Source: Actinomadura macra NBRC 14102 | GTDB lineage: Bacteria > Actinomycetota > Actinomycetes > Streptosporangiales > Streptosporangiaceae | DNA length: 64,000 bases | Direction: 5' to 3' | Assembly (NCBI RefSeq): GCF_001552215.1 | Contig: NZ_BCQT01000027.1 | Span: 80,582 to 144,581, forward strand | Shown: piece by piece, positions 8,030 through 16,281 of the stretch | How the letters are laid out: every line of letters begins with the position of its first letter | Position numbering within the stretch: the stretch's first letter is position 1 | Made by a program: the position numbers and the translations under genes | Notes under the pieces: model-generated | Database searches by the model: none | Told to the model about the DNA's origin: nothing | Seen by the model: only the letters and a program-made list of their open reading frames with translations

Positions 8030-9220
8030 CTAGCGGCCCGGGGCCGGGGCGCGCAGGCGGGCGCGGTCCGGCTTGCCGGAGGCGAGCAGGGGGATCGCCT
8101 CGACGAGTTCCAGCTCGTGGGGGGCGGCGTGGGCGGGCAGGGTCTCGCGCACGAGGGCGCGCAGCTCGGGCAAGGCGGGGACGCCGGACGCGCCGGGGGA
8201 GGGGACGACGACGGCGGTGACCCGCTCGCCCCATTCGGGGTCGGGTCGTCCGACGACCACGACGTCGCGGACGCCCGGGTGGCGCGACAGGGCGATGGCG
8301 ACCTCACCGGCGAGGACCTTCTCGCCACCGGTGTTGATCACATCGTCGACGCGGCCGCGGACGCGCAGGCGCCCGTCCTCGACGGCGCCGAGGTCCTGCG
8401 TGACGAACCAGCCGCCGTCCATGGCCTCGGTGGTCAGGTCGGGCCGCAGCCGGTAGCCGGTGAACAGGGACGGCCCGGCGATGCGGATCCGGCCGCCGTC
8501 GCCGAGGGCGAACCGCATCCCGTCCAGGGGGACGCCGTCGTAGACACATCCGCCGGACGTCTCGCTCATGCCGTAGCTGGGGAAGATCCGCCCGCCTCGG
8601 GCGCGGGCCTCGGCGAGCAGGCCGGGCGCGGCGGCGGCCCCGCCGAGGACGACGGCGCCGAACGCCGTCAGGTCGGCGCCGGCGTCCAGGAGGCGGCGGA
8701 GCTGGGTGGGGACCATCGCGATGTGCACGCCCGGCGCGGCGCCGGAGACGACGGCGGCGGTGTCGAAGCGGGGGAGGATGATCGGTTCGGTGCCGGCGAC
8801 CAGGGCGCGGACGAGGACCTGGACGCCCGAGACGTGGCTGGTGGGCACGCAGCACAGCCACCGGTCCCCGGGTGCGGCGCCGATGCGGGCGAGGGTACCG
8901 GCGGCGGAGTGCCGGAGCGCGGCGGCGGTGAGCTCGACGAACTTGGGGGCGCCGGTCGACCCGGAGGTGGCGATCAGGACCGCGGTGCGGTCGGCGACGG
9001 GGGTGGAGTCGGTGCCCGCCTCCGCGCGGTGGCGGGTGACGCCGTCCTCGGTCTCGACCGAGTGGGGGGCCAGGGCGGTGAGCAGGCCGTGCAGCGCGGG
9101 CCCGGGCAGGCCGGGCGGCAGCGGGCACACGGCGGGCCCGGTGCCGTCGAGGGCGGCGGTGAGCACCCGGAGCAGGCGGGGGCCCGGTGGGAGGACGACG
9201 GCGTGCAGGCGGCGATCCAT
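8030..9220 (-). CDS. menE: o-succinylbenzoate--CoA ligase
   Basis: A 396-residue adenylate-forming enzyme, short as MenE proteins are. The P-loop motif IATSGSTGAPK lies at about residues 83-93, the A5-like motif S-Y-G-M-S-E-T-S-G-G near 215, the A7 Asp in T-x-D-L-G around 285 and the C-terminal hinge Lys near S-G-K-P-D-R. It activates o-succinylbenzoate to its CoA ester in menaquinone synthesis, feeding MenB encoded divergently. ATG 9220 was chosen because the frame upstream of it reads through a promoter-like region. A palindrome at 9246-9259 lies 26 nt upstream of the start. Confidence 0.9.
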   Translation of the reverse strand: MDRRLHAVVLPPGPRLLRVLTAALDGTGPAVCPLPPGLPGPALHGLLTALAPHSVETEDGVTRHRAEAGTDSTPVADRTAVLIATSGSTGAPKFVELTAAALRHSAAGTLARIGAAPGDRWLCCVPTSHVSGVQVLVRALVAGTEPIILPRFDTAAVVSGAAPGVHIAMVPTQLRRLLDAGADLTAFGAVVLGGAAAAPGLLAEARARGGRIFPSYGMSETSGGCVYDGVPLDGMRFALGDGGRIRIAGPSLFTGYRLRPDLTTEAMDGGWFVTQDLGAVEDGRLRVRGRVDDVINTGGEKVLAGEVAIALSRHPGVRDVVVVGRPDPEWGERVTAVVVPSPGASGVPALPELRALVRETLPAHAAPHELELVEAIPLLASGKPDRARLRAPAPGR

Positions 9221-9245
9221 GATCCGGCCAGCGTAGACGACTCCG

Positions 9246-9259
9246 CTGAACGTGTTCAA
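9246..9259 (-). promoter_or_regulatory. Palindromic operator overlapping the menE promoter
   Basis: TGAAC-GT-GTTCA (9247-9258) is an inverted repeat. On the minus strand the element reads TTTGAACACGTTCA, so TTGAAC can be a -35 with TACGCT 18 nt later as -10. The same element lies in front of menF at 20067-20080 at nearly the same distance from the start codon. Co-regulation of the two genes is inferred. Confidence 0.6.
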
Positions 9260-9381
9260 ATGGACGTGTGGGATCGCCACGGGACACCGGGGCCGGCAAC
9301 CGGCCTGTGCCAGGGGCGCGATTGAATGGGCCGGACCAACGCACGGGCGTGGTGGGGTGGTCCCCGGCAGGAGAGGAAGAC

Positions 9382-10281
9382 ATGGTCTCGGAGCTGTTCG
9401 ATGCGGACGCGTGGAAAGAGGTCGAGGGGTTCGGCTTCACCGACATCACCTACCACCGGGCCGTCGACCACGGGACGGTACGGGTGGCCTTCGACCGGCC
9501 CGAGGTGCGTAACGCCTTCCGCCCGCACACGGTGGACGAGCTGTATCGGGCGCTCGACCACGCGCGGATGTCCAGCGACATCGGGTGCGTGCTGCTGACC
9601 GGCAACGGTCCGTCGCCGCGGGACGGGGGCTGGGCGTTCTGCTCGGGCGGCGACCAGCGGATCCGCGGCAGGGACGGCTACAGGTACGCCGAGGGCGAGA
9701 CGTCCGACACGATCGACCCGGCCCGGGCGGGGCGGCTGCACATCCTGGAGGTGCAGCGGCTGATCCGCTTCATGGGCAAGGTCGTGATCTGCGTGGTCCC
9801 GGGGTGGGCGGCGGGCGGCGGGCACAGCCTGCACGTGGTGTGCGACCTCACCCTGGCGAGCCGGGAGCACGCCCGGTTCAAGCAGACCGACGCGGACGTG
9901 GCGAGCTTCGACGGCGGGTTCGGGTCGGCGTACCTGGCCCGGCAGGTCGGGCAGAAGTTCGCGCGGGAGATCTTCTTCCTGGGTGAGGCCTACGATGCCG
10001 AGGCCGCGCACCGGATGGGGATGGTGAACGCGGTCGTGCCGCATGCCGAACTGGAGGCGACGGCGCTGGAGTGGGCACGGAAGGTCAACGGCAAGAGCCC
10101 GACGGCGCAGCGGATGCTGAAGTACGCCTTCAACCTCGTCGACGACGGGATGGTGGGTCAGCAGGTGTTCGCCGGGGAGGCGACGCGACTGGCCTACGGC
10201 ACCGATGAGGCCGCCGAGGGGCGGGATTCCTTCCTTGAGAAGCGCGACCCCGATTGGTCGCGTTTCCCGTGGTACTACTAA
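9382..10281 (+). CDS. menB: 1,4-dihydroxy-2-naphthoyl-CoA synthase
   Basis: A 299-residue crotonase-fold enzyme. The oxyanion-hole segments are F-C-S-G-G-D-Q (87-93) and W-A-A-G-G-G-H-S-L (142-150), and the diagnostic MenB stretch S-F-D-G-G-F-G-S is at 175-182. The C-terminus ends in F-P-W-Y-Y, like other MenB proteins. It closes the naphthoate ring from o-succinylbenzoyl-CoA. ATG 9382 follows GAGAGGAAG. It begins the menB-menC-menD operon; menC starts 36 nt after its stop. Confidence 0.95.
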   Translation: MVSELFDADAWKEVEGFGFTDITYHRAVDHGTVRVAFDRPEVRNAFRPHTVDELYRALDHARMSSDIGCVLLTGNGPSPRDGGWAFCSGGDQRIRGRDGYRYAEGETSDTIDPARAGRLHILEVQRLIRFMGKVVICVVPGWAAGGGHSLHVVCDLTLASREHARFKQTDADVASFDGGFGSAYLARQVGQKFAREIFFLGEAYDAEAAHRMGMVNAVVPHAELEATALEWARKVNGKSPTAQRMLKYAFNLVDDGMVGQQVFAGEATRLAYGTDEAAEGRDSFLEKRDPDWSRFPWYY

Positions 10282-10317
10282 TTGTTCGGTTCTAAGGGCG
10301 CGGCAGGGGGTCAGCGG

Positions 10318-11271
10318 GTGCGGGTCTACTCCATCCCGATGCGGACGCGGTTCCGCGCTGTGACGCGGCGGGAGGGCGTTCTGATCCAGGGCCCCGCCGG
10401 CTGGGGGGAGTTCTCGCCGTTCGCCGAGTACGGCCCGGCCGAATGCGCGCGCTGGCTGGCCGCGGCCCGCGAGGCGGCGTGGGAGGGGTTCCCTCCGCCG
10501 GTCCGCGCCCACGTCCCGGTGAACGCGACGATCCCCGCGGTCGGGCCGGAACGGGCCTTCGAGATAGCGAAGGTGTCGGGCTGCGGCACCGCGAAGGTGA
10601 AGGTCGCCGAGCCGGGGCAGTCCGACGCCGACGACATGGCGCGGGTGGAGGCCGTCCGCGACGCGCTGGGCCCTGGCGGTCGGGTCCGCGTGGACGCCAA
10701 CGGCGGCTGGGACGTCGAGCACGCCGTCCGGATGATCCGGGCGCTGGACCGGTGGGGGCTGGAGTACGCCGAGCAGCCGTGCGCGACGCTGGAGGAGCTC
10801 GGGCTGGTGCGGCGCCGCGTGGACGTGCCGATCGCGGCGGACGAGTCGATCCGCCGGGCGGAGGATCCGCTGCGGGTGCGGGCGGCCGGCGCGGCGGACG
10901 TGGCGGTGCTGAAGGTGCAGCCGCTCGGCGGGGTGCGGGCGGCGTTGCGGGTCGCCGAGGCGTGCGGGCTGCCGGTGGTGGTGTCGAGCGCGCTGGAGAC
11001 GTCGGTGGGGCTGGCGGCGGGGGTCGCGCTGGCGGCGGCACTGCCGGATCTGCGGTACGCGTGCGGGCTGGGGACACTGTCGTTGCTGGAAGGCGACGTG
11101 GTGCATGATCCGCTGCGTCCGGTGGGCGGGGAGATCGTGGTGCGCAGGCCCGTCGTGGACGAGAGGGCGCTGTGCCGGTTCGCGGGCGCCGGGGCCGAGG
11201 CGTGGCGGCGCCGCGTGATCGCGGCTCAGGGGCACCTGGATGGCCCGCCGGTGATCGAGGTGGCGCCTTGA
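10318..11271 (+). CDS. menC: o-succinylbenzoate synthase
   Basis: About 317 residues, enolase superfamily. The catalytic pattern is intact: K-V-K in TAKVKVAEPG, the metal ligands D in RVDANGGW, E in EYAEQP and D in IAADESI, and the second catalytic Lys in VLKVQPLGG. It dehydrates SHCHC to o-succinylbenzoate. GTG 10318 has AGGGGG about 7 nt upstream; an in-frame TTG at 10282 adjoining the menB stop would add 12 residues of no evident homology. Its TGA overlaps the menD TTG start (TTGA), implying coupled translation. Confidence 0.92.
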   Translation: MRVYSIPMRTRFRAVTRREGVLIQGPAGWGEFSPFAEYGPAECARWLAAAREAAWEGFPPPVRAHVPVNATIPAVGPERAFEIAKVSGCGTAKVKVAEPGQSDADDMARVEAVRDALGPGGRVRVDANGGWDVEHAVRMIRALDRWGLEYAEQPCATLEELGLVRRRVDVPIAADESIRRAEDPLRVRAAGAADVAVLKVQPLGGVRAALRVAEACGLPVVVSSALETSVGLAAGVALAAALPDLRYACGLGTLSLLEGDVVHDPLRPVGGEIVVRRPVVDERALCRFAGAGAEAWRRRVIAAQGHLDGPPVIEVAP

Positions 11272-12938
11272 ACCCGGCGACCGCGCTGTCGGCCGTTCTG
11301 GTGGATGAGCTGCTGCGTTGCGGGATGACCGATGCGGTGCTGGCACCGGGATCGCGTTCGGCGCCGCTGGCGCTGGCGCTGCATGCCGCCGAGGAGGCGG
11401 GGCGGGTCCGGCTGCACGTGCGGATCGACGAGCGGTCGGCGTCGTTCCTGGGGCTCGGGATGGCCAAGCGGGCGGGGCGCCCGGTGGTGTTGATCTGCAC
11501 GTCGGGGACGGCGGCGGCGAACTTCCATCCGGCGGTGATCGAGGCGCACGAGTCGGGCGTCCCGCTCATCGTGATCACCGCGGATCGTCCGCCGGAGCTG
11601 CGCGACACCGGCGCGAACCAGACGATCGACCAGGTCAAGCTGTACGGGACGGCGGCGCGGTGGAGCACCGAGATCGGCGTGCCGGAGAACCGTCCGGGGA
11701 TGGTGGCGTACTGGCGGTCGCTGGTGAGCCGAGCGTGGGGGTTGGCGCAGGGCCCCGTCCCAGGGCCGGTGCACCTGAACGCGGCGTTCCGGGAGCCGCT
11801 GATCCCGGACGGGGACGAGACGTGGTGCGAGCCCCTCGACGGTGACGTCACGGGCGCGTGGACGAAGGTGCGGGCCGCGACGCCCGGCTCGGTCCTGCAC
11901 GTCCCGCCGACGCGCCGCGGGGTGCTGGTGGTGGGGGACGGCGCGGTCAACGTCAAGCGGTACGTGGCGGCGGCGTCGATGGCGGGTTGGCCCGTGTTGG
12001 CCGAGCCGAACGGCAACGCCCGCTATGGGGACCACGCGCTGTCGTCGCACCATTTCCTGCTGGGGGTGCCGGAGTTCGTGGAGCGGCACCGCCCGGAGGT
12101 GGTGGTGACGCTCGGCAAGCCCGGGTTGTCGCGTCCGCTGCTGTCCCTGCTGCGCCGGGCCGAGGAGCATATCGTGCTGGCGCCGGACCTGGCGCACTGG
12201 CCCGATCCCGTCCGGTCGGCGACGCAGGTCGCGCCGGAGGTGGAGATCCCGGTGGTGTCGGGCGACGACGCGTGGCTGAAGTCGTGGCGGGCGGCCGACC
12301 ACGCCGCCGCGGCGGCGGTCGACGCGGTGCTGGACGCGGTTCCGGAGGTCAGCGAGCCGAGGTTGGCGCGGGACCTGGTGGCGGCGCTGCCGGGTGGGTC
12401 GCTGCTGTTCACGGCGGCGAGCATGCCGATCCGCGATCTGGACCAGGTGATGCGGCCGCGCCGCGGCATCCGGATCATGGCGAACCGGGGGGCGAGCGGC
12501 ATCGACGGCCTGGTGTCGTCGGCGATCGGAGCGGCGCTGGCGCACAGCGGCCGCTCGTACGCACTGCTCGGCGACCTGGCGTTCCTGCACGATCAGAACG
12601 GGCTGATCATGGGCCCGCACGACCGCCGGCCGGACCTGGCGATCGTCGTCGTCAACAACCGGGGCGGCGGGATCTTCTCGCTGTTGCCGCAGGCGGCGCT
12701 GCATGGTCCGTTCGAGCGGGTCTTCGGCACTCCGCACCGGGTGGACCTGGAGTCGATCGCGGGCGCGCACGGCGTCCCGTACCGGCAGGTGGAGGCGGCG
12801 GCGGACCTGCCCAAGGCCATCACGGGGGAGGGGCTGCGGATCGTGGAGGCCCGGACTGACCGGGAGTCGAACGCGGTCCTGCACGCCGAGATGCGCAAGG
12901 CGGCTCACGCTGCCGTTCGCGCCGTCCTGCCGCGCTGA
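11268..12938 (+). CDS. menD: 2-succinyl-5-enolpyruvyl-6-hydroxy-3-cyclohexene-1-carboxylate synthase
   Basis: A 556-residue thiamine diphosphate enzyme. The N-terminus LNPATALSAVLVDELLRCG is the MenD hallmark and places the start at TTG 11268, preceded by GAGGTGG. The PYR-domain Glu lies in VRLHVRIDERSASF, and the ThDP/Mg motif runs from GDLAFLHDQNG to VVVNN near residues 440-470. It condenses isochorismate with 2-oxoglutarate. It is the last gene of menBCD. The isochorismate source, menF, is encoded 6 kb away. Confidence 0.95.
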   Translation: MNPATALSAVLVDELLRCGMTDAVLAPGSRSAPLALALHAAEEAGRVRLHVRIDERSASFLGLGMAKRAGRPVVLICTSGTAAANFHPAVIEAHESGVPLIVITADRPPELRDTGANQTIDQVKLYGTAARWSTEIGVPENRPGMVAYWRSLVSRAWGLAQGPVPGPVHLNAAFREPLIPDGDETWCEPLDGDVTGAWTKVRAATPGSVLHVPPTRRGVLVVGDGAVNVKRYVAAASMAGWPVLAEPNGNARYGDHALSSHHFLLGVPEFVERHRPEVVVTLGKPGLSRPLLSLLRRAEEHIVLAPDLAHWPDPVRSATQVAPEVEIPVVSGDDAWLKSWRAADHAAAAAVDAVLDAVPEVSEPRLARDLVAALPGGSLLFTAASMPIRDLDQVMRPRRGIRIMANRGASGIDGLVSSAIGAALAHSGRSYALLGDLAFLHDQNGLIMGPHDRRPDLAIVVVNNRGGGIFSLLPQAALHGPFERVFGTPHRVDLESIAGAHGVPYRQVEAAADLPKAITGEGLRIVEARTDRESNAVLHAEMRKAAHAAVRAVLPR

Positions 12939-12977
12939 ATTCGTCCTCTGACGACAGCCGCCAAACACGTGCTTCAA

Positions 12978-12999
12978 CCTTTAACTTACAATGTAAAGG
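12978..12999. promoter_or_regulatory. AT-rich palindrome behind menD
   Basis: TTACA-A-TGTAA (12986-12996) sits inside a wider inverted repeat, CCTTTA-N10-TAAAGG. It stands out as an AT-rich island. The form resembles TetR-family operators. No full gene starts next to it on the plus strand; menD has ended and the next gene is convergent. It may be the relic of a lost gene's promoter. Confidence 0.45.
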
Positions 13000-13083
13000 C
13001 GTGGGGCGGAGTGCACCTAAACACCCGCAAAGATCAACAACAGCTCGGTAAGTCCAAGACCAGAACGCCTTACAAGGACTGAC

Positions 13084-13116
13084 ATGGCGAAGCCGGTGCC
13101 GAGCCACCGGGGATGA
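13084..13116 (+). CDS. Possible 10-codon peptide MAKPVPSHRG or truncated gene start
   Basis: ATG 13084 is preceded by AAGGA with 5-nt spacing and is followed by ten sense codons and TGA. It lies downstream of the AT-rich palindrome at 12978-12999. It could be the start of a gene whose body was deleted, or chance. I recognise no peptide family. Confidence 0.2.
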   Translation: MAKPVPSHRG

Positions 13117-13140
13117 GGGAGCTGAGAAGCGGGCGGTGTG

Positions 13141-13980
13141 TCAGCCGAGGAGGCGGGTGCGGAGGGCGTCGGTGTCCTCGTCGGTCCAGCCGTGGGAGGC
13201 CAGCCAGCCGAGCGGGCCGCCGGACCGCTCGTCCACGCGGGTCAGGAATTCTTCCATGGTCGCTGCGCGGGGGCGGTGGTAGTCGGCGGGACGGGAGTCG
13301 AGGTCGGCGGCGTAGGTGTCGCTGGCGCGCAGTCTGCGCAGGATCCGATCCATGCGCTCGCCGCTGAGGGTGTAGTCGGAGACGATGGCGTCCCGGGTGA
13401 CGCCTGCGACCTCCAGCGCCAGCGCGCAGACGACGCCGGTGCGGTCCTTGCCCGCGGCGCAGTGGACCAGTGCCGATCCGTCGGTGCGGCTCATCACCCT
13501 CAGCGCGGCGACGATGGAGTCGGCGCGGTCGGCGAGGTAGCCGCGGTAGTAGCCGAGGGAGCGGTCCTGTGCGGAGCCGTCCTGGTTCGGGGCTCGCCAG
13601 GGGAGCAGTTTGCCGGTGTCGATCTCGGTGTCCGGTGTGGCTGATCCGCTGTTGGGGGTGGCGGGGAGATCGGCCGCGGCGTCGGTGTGGCGGCCGCCCT
13701 CGGTGAACAGTGACAGTTGGTGGATGGTTACCGAGGGGACCCGGGTCAGGGGGCCGGGTCCTTCCAGGTGCACTTCGGCGTCGGTGCGCAGGTCGATGAT
13801 GTTCTTCAGCGCGTAGTCGTCGAGGAGGACGCGGAGGTCGGAGACCGAGAGGTCCTGGAGGTTGTCCGAGCGCAGCACCCGCCCCCAGCGTGTGGCTCCG
13901 CCGTCGGAGGTGGGGAGCCCGCCGAGGTCGCGGGCGTTGGCGGCACCGTCCAGTTCGATCCACCGAGTGCGTTCGCTCAT
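13141..13980 (-). CDS. Tyrosine/serine protein phosphatase (Y_phosphatase3-like)
   Basis: A 279-residue protein with the Cys-based phosphatase loop H-C-A-A-G-K-D-R-T at residues 173-181; C174 is the nucleophile and R180 binds phosphate. The N-terminus (GAANARDLGGLPT, then WGRVLRSDNL) is the usual beginning of the PtpB/lipid-type phosphatases such as M. tuberculosis PtpB. It may act on phosphotyrosine, phosphoserine or phosphoinositides. The ATG at 13980 lies about 11 nt from a TATAGG -10-like element (13996-13991 on the minus strand), so the mRNA may be nearly leaderless. Confidence 0.9.
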   Translation of the reverse strand: MSERTRWIELDGAANARDLGGLPTSDGGATRWGRVLRSDNLQDLSVSDLRVLLDDYALKNIIDLRTDAEVHLEGPGPLTRVPSVTIHQLSLFTEGGRHTDAAADLPATPNSGSATPDTEIDTGKLLPWRAPNQDGSAQDRSLGYYRGYLADRADSIVAALRVMSRTDGSALVHCAAGKDRTGVVCALALEVAGVTRDAIVSDYTLSGERMDRILRRLRASDTYAADLDSRPADYHRPRAATMEEFLTRVDERSGGPLGWLASHGWTDEDTDALRTRLLG

Positions 13981-14015
13981 GGCTTATGACCCTATAGGTC
14001 TGTCCTGACTCTTCC

Positions 14016-14044
14016 TTGACTCAGGGTGCCCCATTGTCTGGTAG
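14016..14044 (+). promoter_or_regulatory. Candidate promoter pointing to the palindrome and desaturase gene
   Basis: TTGACT (14016-14021) and TGGTAG (14039-14044) are separated by 17 nt. A transcript from here would meet the palindrome at 14098-14139 after about 50 nt and the desaturase start at 14329. Confidence 0.45.
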
Positions 14045-14097
14045 CTCCCGATGTGAGTGATATCTCCCTCTGAGGTAAGGGGTCGCGCGCCCTGGTT

Positions 14098-14139
14098 CGC
14101 GCTGGCACGGCCGCCCGATCGGGCGGCCGTGCCAGCGCG
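14098..14139. terminator. 42-nt perfect palindrome (terminator, attenuator or protein site)
   Basis: A perfect palindrome centred at 14118/14119, with 21 nt per arm and GATC at the centre. It would form a very stable hairpin in RNA. Terminators are expected after genes, but this one lies between two divergent gene starts, so it may end a short leader RNA made from the promoter at 14016-14044. Confidence 0.5.
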
Positions 14140-14328
14140 GCGGCGTCCCGGCATCGCTTCGCGGACGGCGTCGTGTCGGCCGCCGGGGCGACCCGTCCTG
14201 GGCCCGACCGGGACCTGCGAGTGAGAACGCGGATGGCTCCGCAGCGTGGCGACCAACCGGACCTACGCTCCGTAACTTTGCGAACCGGCTGTCCGGACGG
14301 GCCGCCGCGTCACGCGAATGGAGACTTC

Positions 14329-15372
14329 ATGCCCGCGACCCTCGATGCCCCTCCCGCTCCGCCCGGAAGGGCAGGGGCCGGCAGCGACTTCGCGCCGCTG
14401 GCGCGGGAGGTCCGCGCCAGCGGGCTGCTGGACCGTCGCCCCGGCTATTACGCGCGGGCCATCGGGCTGAACCTGGCCGCCACGGCGGCGGCCTGGGTCG
14501 CGGTCGCCTGGGCGGGGGGCTCCTGGTGGGTGGTGCTCCTCGCGGTTCCGCTGGCGGTGTTGTCGGCCCGCACCGGCTTTCTCGGTCATGACGCCGGTCA
14601 CCGGCAGATCGCGGGGAGCGCCCGTGTGAACCGGCTGCTGGGGCTGGTGCTGGGCAATCTGATGCTCGGCATGGGGCATGGCTGGTGGACCGACAAGCAC
14701 AACCGTCACCACGCCAACCCCAACCACGTGGGCAAGGACCCCGACGTCGGCGAGGGCGTCCTGGCCTGGACGCGTGAGCAGGCGGCGCATCGGCGCGGTC
14801 CGTTGCGGTGGGTGGCCCGTCACCAGGCGCTGCTGTTCTTCCCGCTGCTCACGCTCGAAGGGCTCAATCTCAAGATCGGCAGTGCGTTGTTCCTGCGGGG
14901 GCGGTCGCGGCGGGATCGTCTGGTGGAGGGCGGGCTGCTCGCCCTGCACACCGTGGGCTATCTCAGCCTGGCGTTCACGTTGCTGTCGCCCGGGAAGGCG
15001 GTCGCCCTGATCGTGGTGCATCAGGCACTGTTCGGTGTGCACCTCGGCAGCGTGTTCGCGCCCAATCACAAGGGCATGGCCATGCCCGGGCCGGGGGAGC
15101 GGTGGGGGCATCTGCGCCGTCAGGTTCTCACCTCCCGGAACGTGCGCGGTGGTCGCGTCACCGACTGGTTCATGGGCGGGTTGAACTACCAGATTGAGCA
15201 TCACCTGTTCCCCAGCATCCCGCGCTGCAATCTGCGTCGGGTCCAGCCGCTGGTGCGGGAGCACTGCGTGCGTGTGGGGTTGCCGTTCACGGAGACCGGT
15301 TTGGTGGATTCCTATCGGCAGGCGCTCGGGTACATGCATGACGCGGGGGAGCCGTTGCGGGATCGTCCCTGA
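14329..15372 (+). CDS. Membrane fatty acid desaturase (acyl-CoA/acyl-lipid type)
   Basis: A 347-residue di-iron membrane enzyme. The three histidine boxes are intact: HDAGH at 87-91, HNRHH at 124-128 and QIEHH near residue 290. Four hydrophobic segments surround them. It uses O2 and electrons, probably from a ferredoxin-type partner not encoded here, to put a double bond in acyl chains and adjust membrane fluidity. The third box begins with Q, as in linoleoyl-CoA/delta-6-like enzymes, though regiospecificity cannot be read from sequence. ATG 14329 was chosen over upstream codons that run through the palindrome region. Confidence 0.92.
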   Translation: MPATLDAPPAPPGRAGAGSDFAPLAREVRASGLLDRRPGYYARAIGLNLAATAAAWVAVAWAGGSWWVVLLAVPLAVLSARTGFLGHDAGHRQIAGSARVNRLLGLVLGNLMLGMGHGWWTDKHNRHHANPNHVGKDPDVGEGVLAWTREQAAHRRGPLRWVARHQALLFFPLLTLEGLNLKIGSALFLRGRSRRDRLVEGGLLALHTVGYLSLAFTLLSPGKAVALIVVHQALFGVHLGSVFAPNHKGMAMPGPGERWGHLRRQVLTSRNVRGGRVTDWFMGGLNYQIEHHLFPSIPRCNLRRVQPLVREHCVRVGLPFTETGLVDSYRQALGYMHDAGEPLRDRP

Positions 15373-15468
15373 GCCGGCGCTGTCCGGGGTGGCCCGATCC
15401 AGTCCGGGTCGGGGGGATTTCGGGCCGATCGGGGCTGCTGCTGGTGCCTGGCCGCCTATGCTTGCCGG

Positions 15469-16281
15469 GTGCCTGAGGGACACACCATTCATCGCTTGGC
15501 CGCCGAGCATCAGCAGATGTTCGGCGGTCGCGCTGTGCACGCCGACAGCCCGCAGGGGCGTTTCGCCGATGGCGCGGCGGCCGTTGACGGGCAGGTGCTC
15601 GTGCGGGCCGACGCGCATGGCAAGCATCTGCTGTTGCAGTGGGCTGATGAGCGGACGTTACATGTCCATTTGGGGATCTACGGGACTTACACGTTCGGTT
15701 CGTTGCCTGCTCCTGCGCCGACCGGTGCGGTCCGGCTCCGTCTTGTCGGTGCGGCCCATCATGCGGATTTGCGGGGGCCGAGCAGGTGCGAGTTGCTGGA
15801 GCCCGGGGGAGTGAAGGTCCTGCGGGATCGTCTTGGGCCCGACCCGCTGCGTCTGGACGCCGATCCTGACATGGCGTGGCGTCGGATCACCCGGACTCGT
15901 ACGCCGATCGCCGTGCTGTTGATGGATCAGTCCGTGGTGGCTGGGCCGGGCAACATCTACCGTGCGGAGGTTCTTTACCGTCAGGGCATCGATCCCCGGT
16001 TGCCGGGACGGCGCCTCTCCCGGGGGCAGTGGACCGCGATCTGGGATGATCTGGTGCTTCTGATGGCCGAGGGTGTTCGTACGGGGCGGATCGACACCGT
16101 GCGTCCGGAGCATACGCCGGAGGCGATGGGCCGTGCGCCCCGGGTGGATGACCATGGTGGTGAGGTGTACGTCTACCGTCGTGCCGGGCAGCCTTGCCTG
16201 GTGTGTGGGACGCCTGTCCGGGGTGCCGAGCTCGCTGCGCGGAATCTGTTCTGGTGTTCGACCTGTCAGCCCGCTACGTGA
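15469..16281 (+). CDS. nei: Fpg/Nei family DNA glycosylase
   Basis: A 270-residue DNA repair enzyme starting at GTG 15469. The mature N-terminus P-E-G-H-T carries the catalytic Pro2 and Glu3; H-T-I-H-R is typical of mycobacterial-type Nei rather than Fpg. The helix-two-turn-helix region has V-A-G-P-G-N-I-Y-R. The C-terminal zinc finger is C-x2-C near residue 243 and C-x2-C at the end. It excises oxidised pyrimidines and cuts the abasic site by beta,delta-elimination. Its last 16 nt overlap the converging antiporter remnant. Confidence 0.93.
   Translation: MPEGHTIHRLAAEHQQMFGGRAVHADSPQGRFADGAAAVDGQVLVRADAHGKHLLLQWADERTLHVHLGIYGTYTFGSLPAPAPTGAVRLRLVGAAHHADLRGPSRCELLEPGGVKVLRDRLGPDPLRLDADPDMAWRRITRTRTPIAVLLMDQSVVAGPGNIYRAEVLYRQGIDPRLPGRRLSRGQWTAIWDDLVLLMAEGVRTGRIDTVRPEHTPEAMGRAPRVDDHGGEVYVYRRAGQPCLVCGTPVRGAELAARNLFWCSTCQPAT

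Larger units (their letters stand above)
13981..14328. other. Divergent intergenic region with promoter and long palindrome
   Basis: 348 nt between the phosphatase (leftward) and desaturase (rightward) genes. No credible gene is seen. It contains a leftward TATAGG element, a rightward TTGACT/TGGTAG promoter at 14016-14044 and a 42-nt perfect palindrome at 14098-14139; the latter two are listed separately. Confidence 0.6.

Noticed and set aside
13084..13116. RiPP or quorum-sensing peptide MAKPVPSHRG
   Set aside because: No modifying enzyme, transporter or protease nearby; more likely a truncated gene start or chance.
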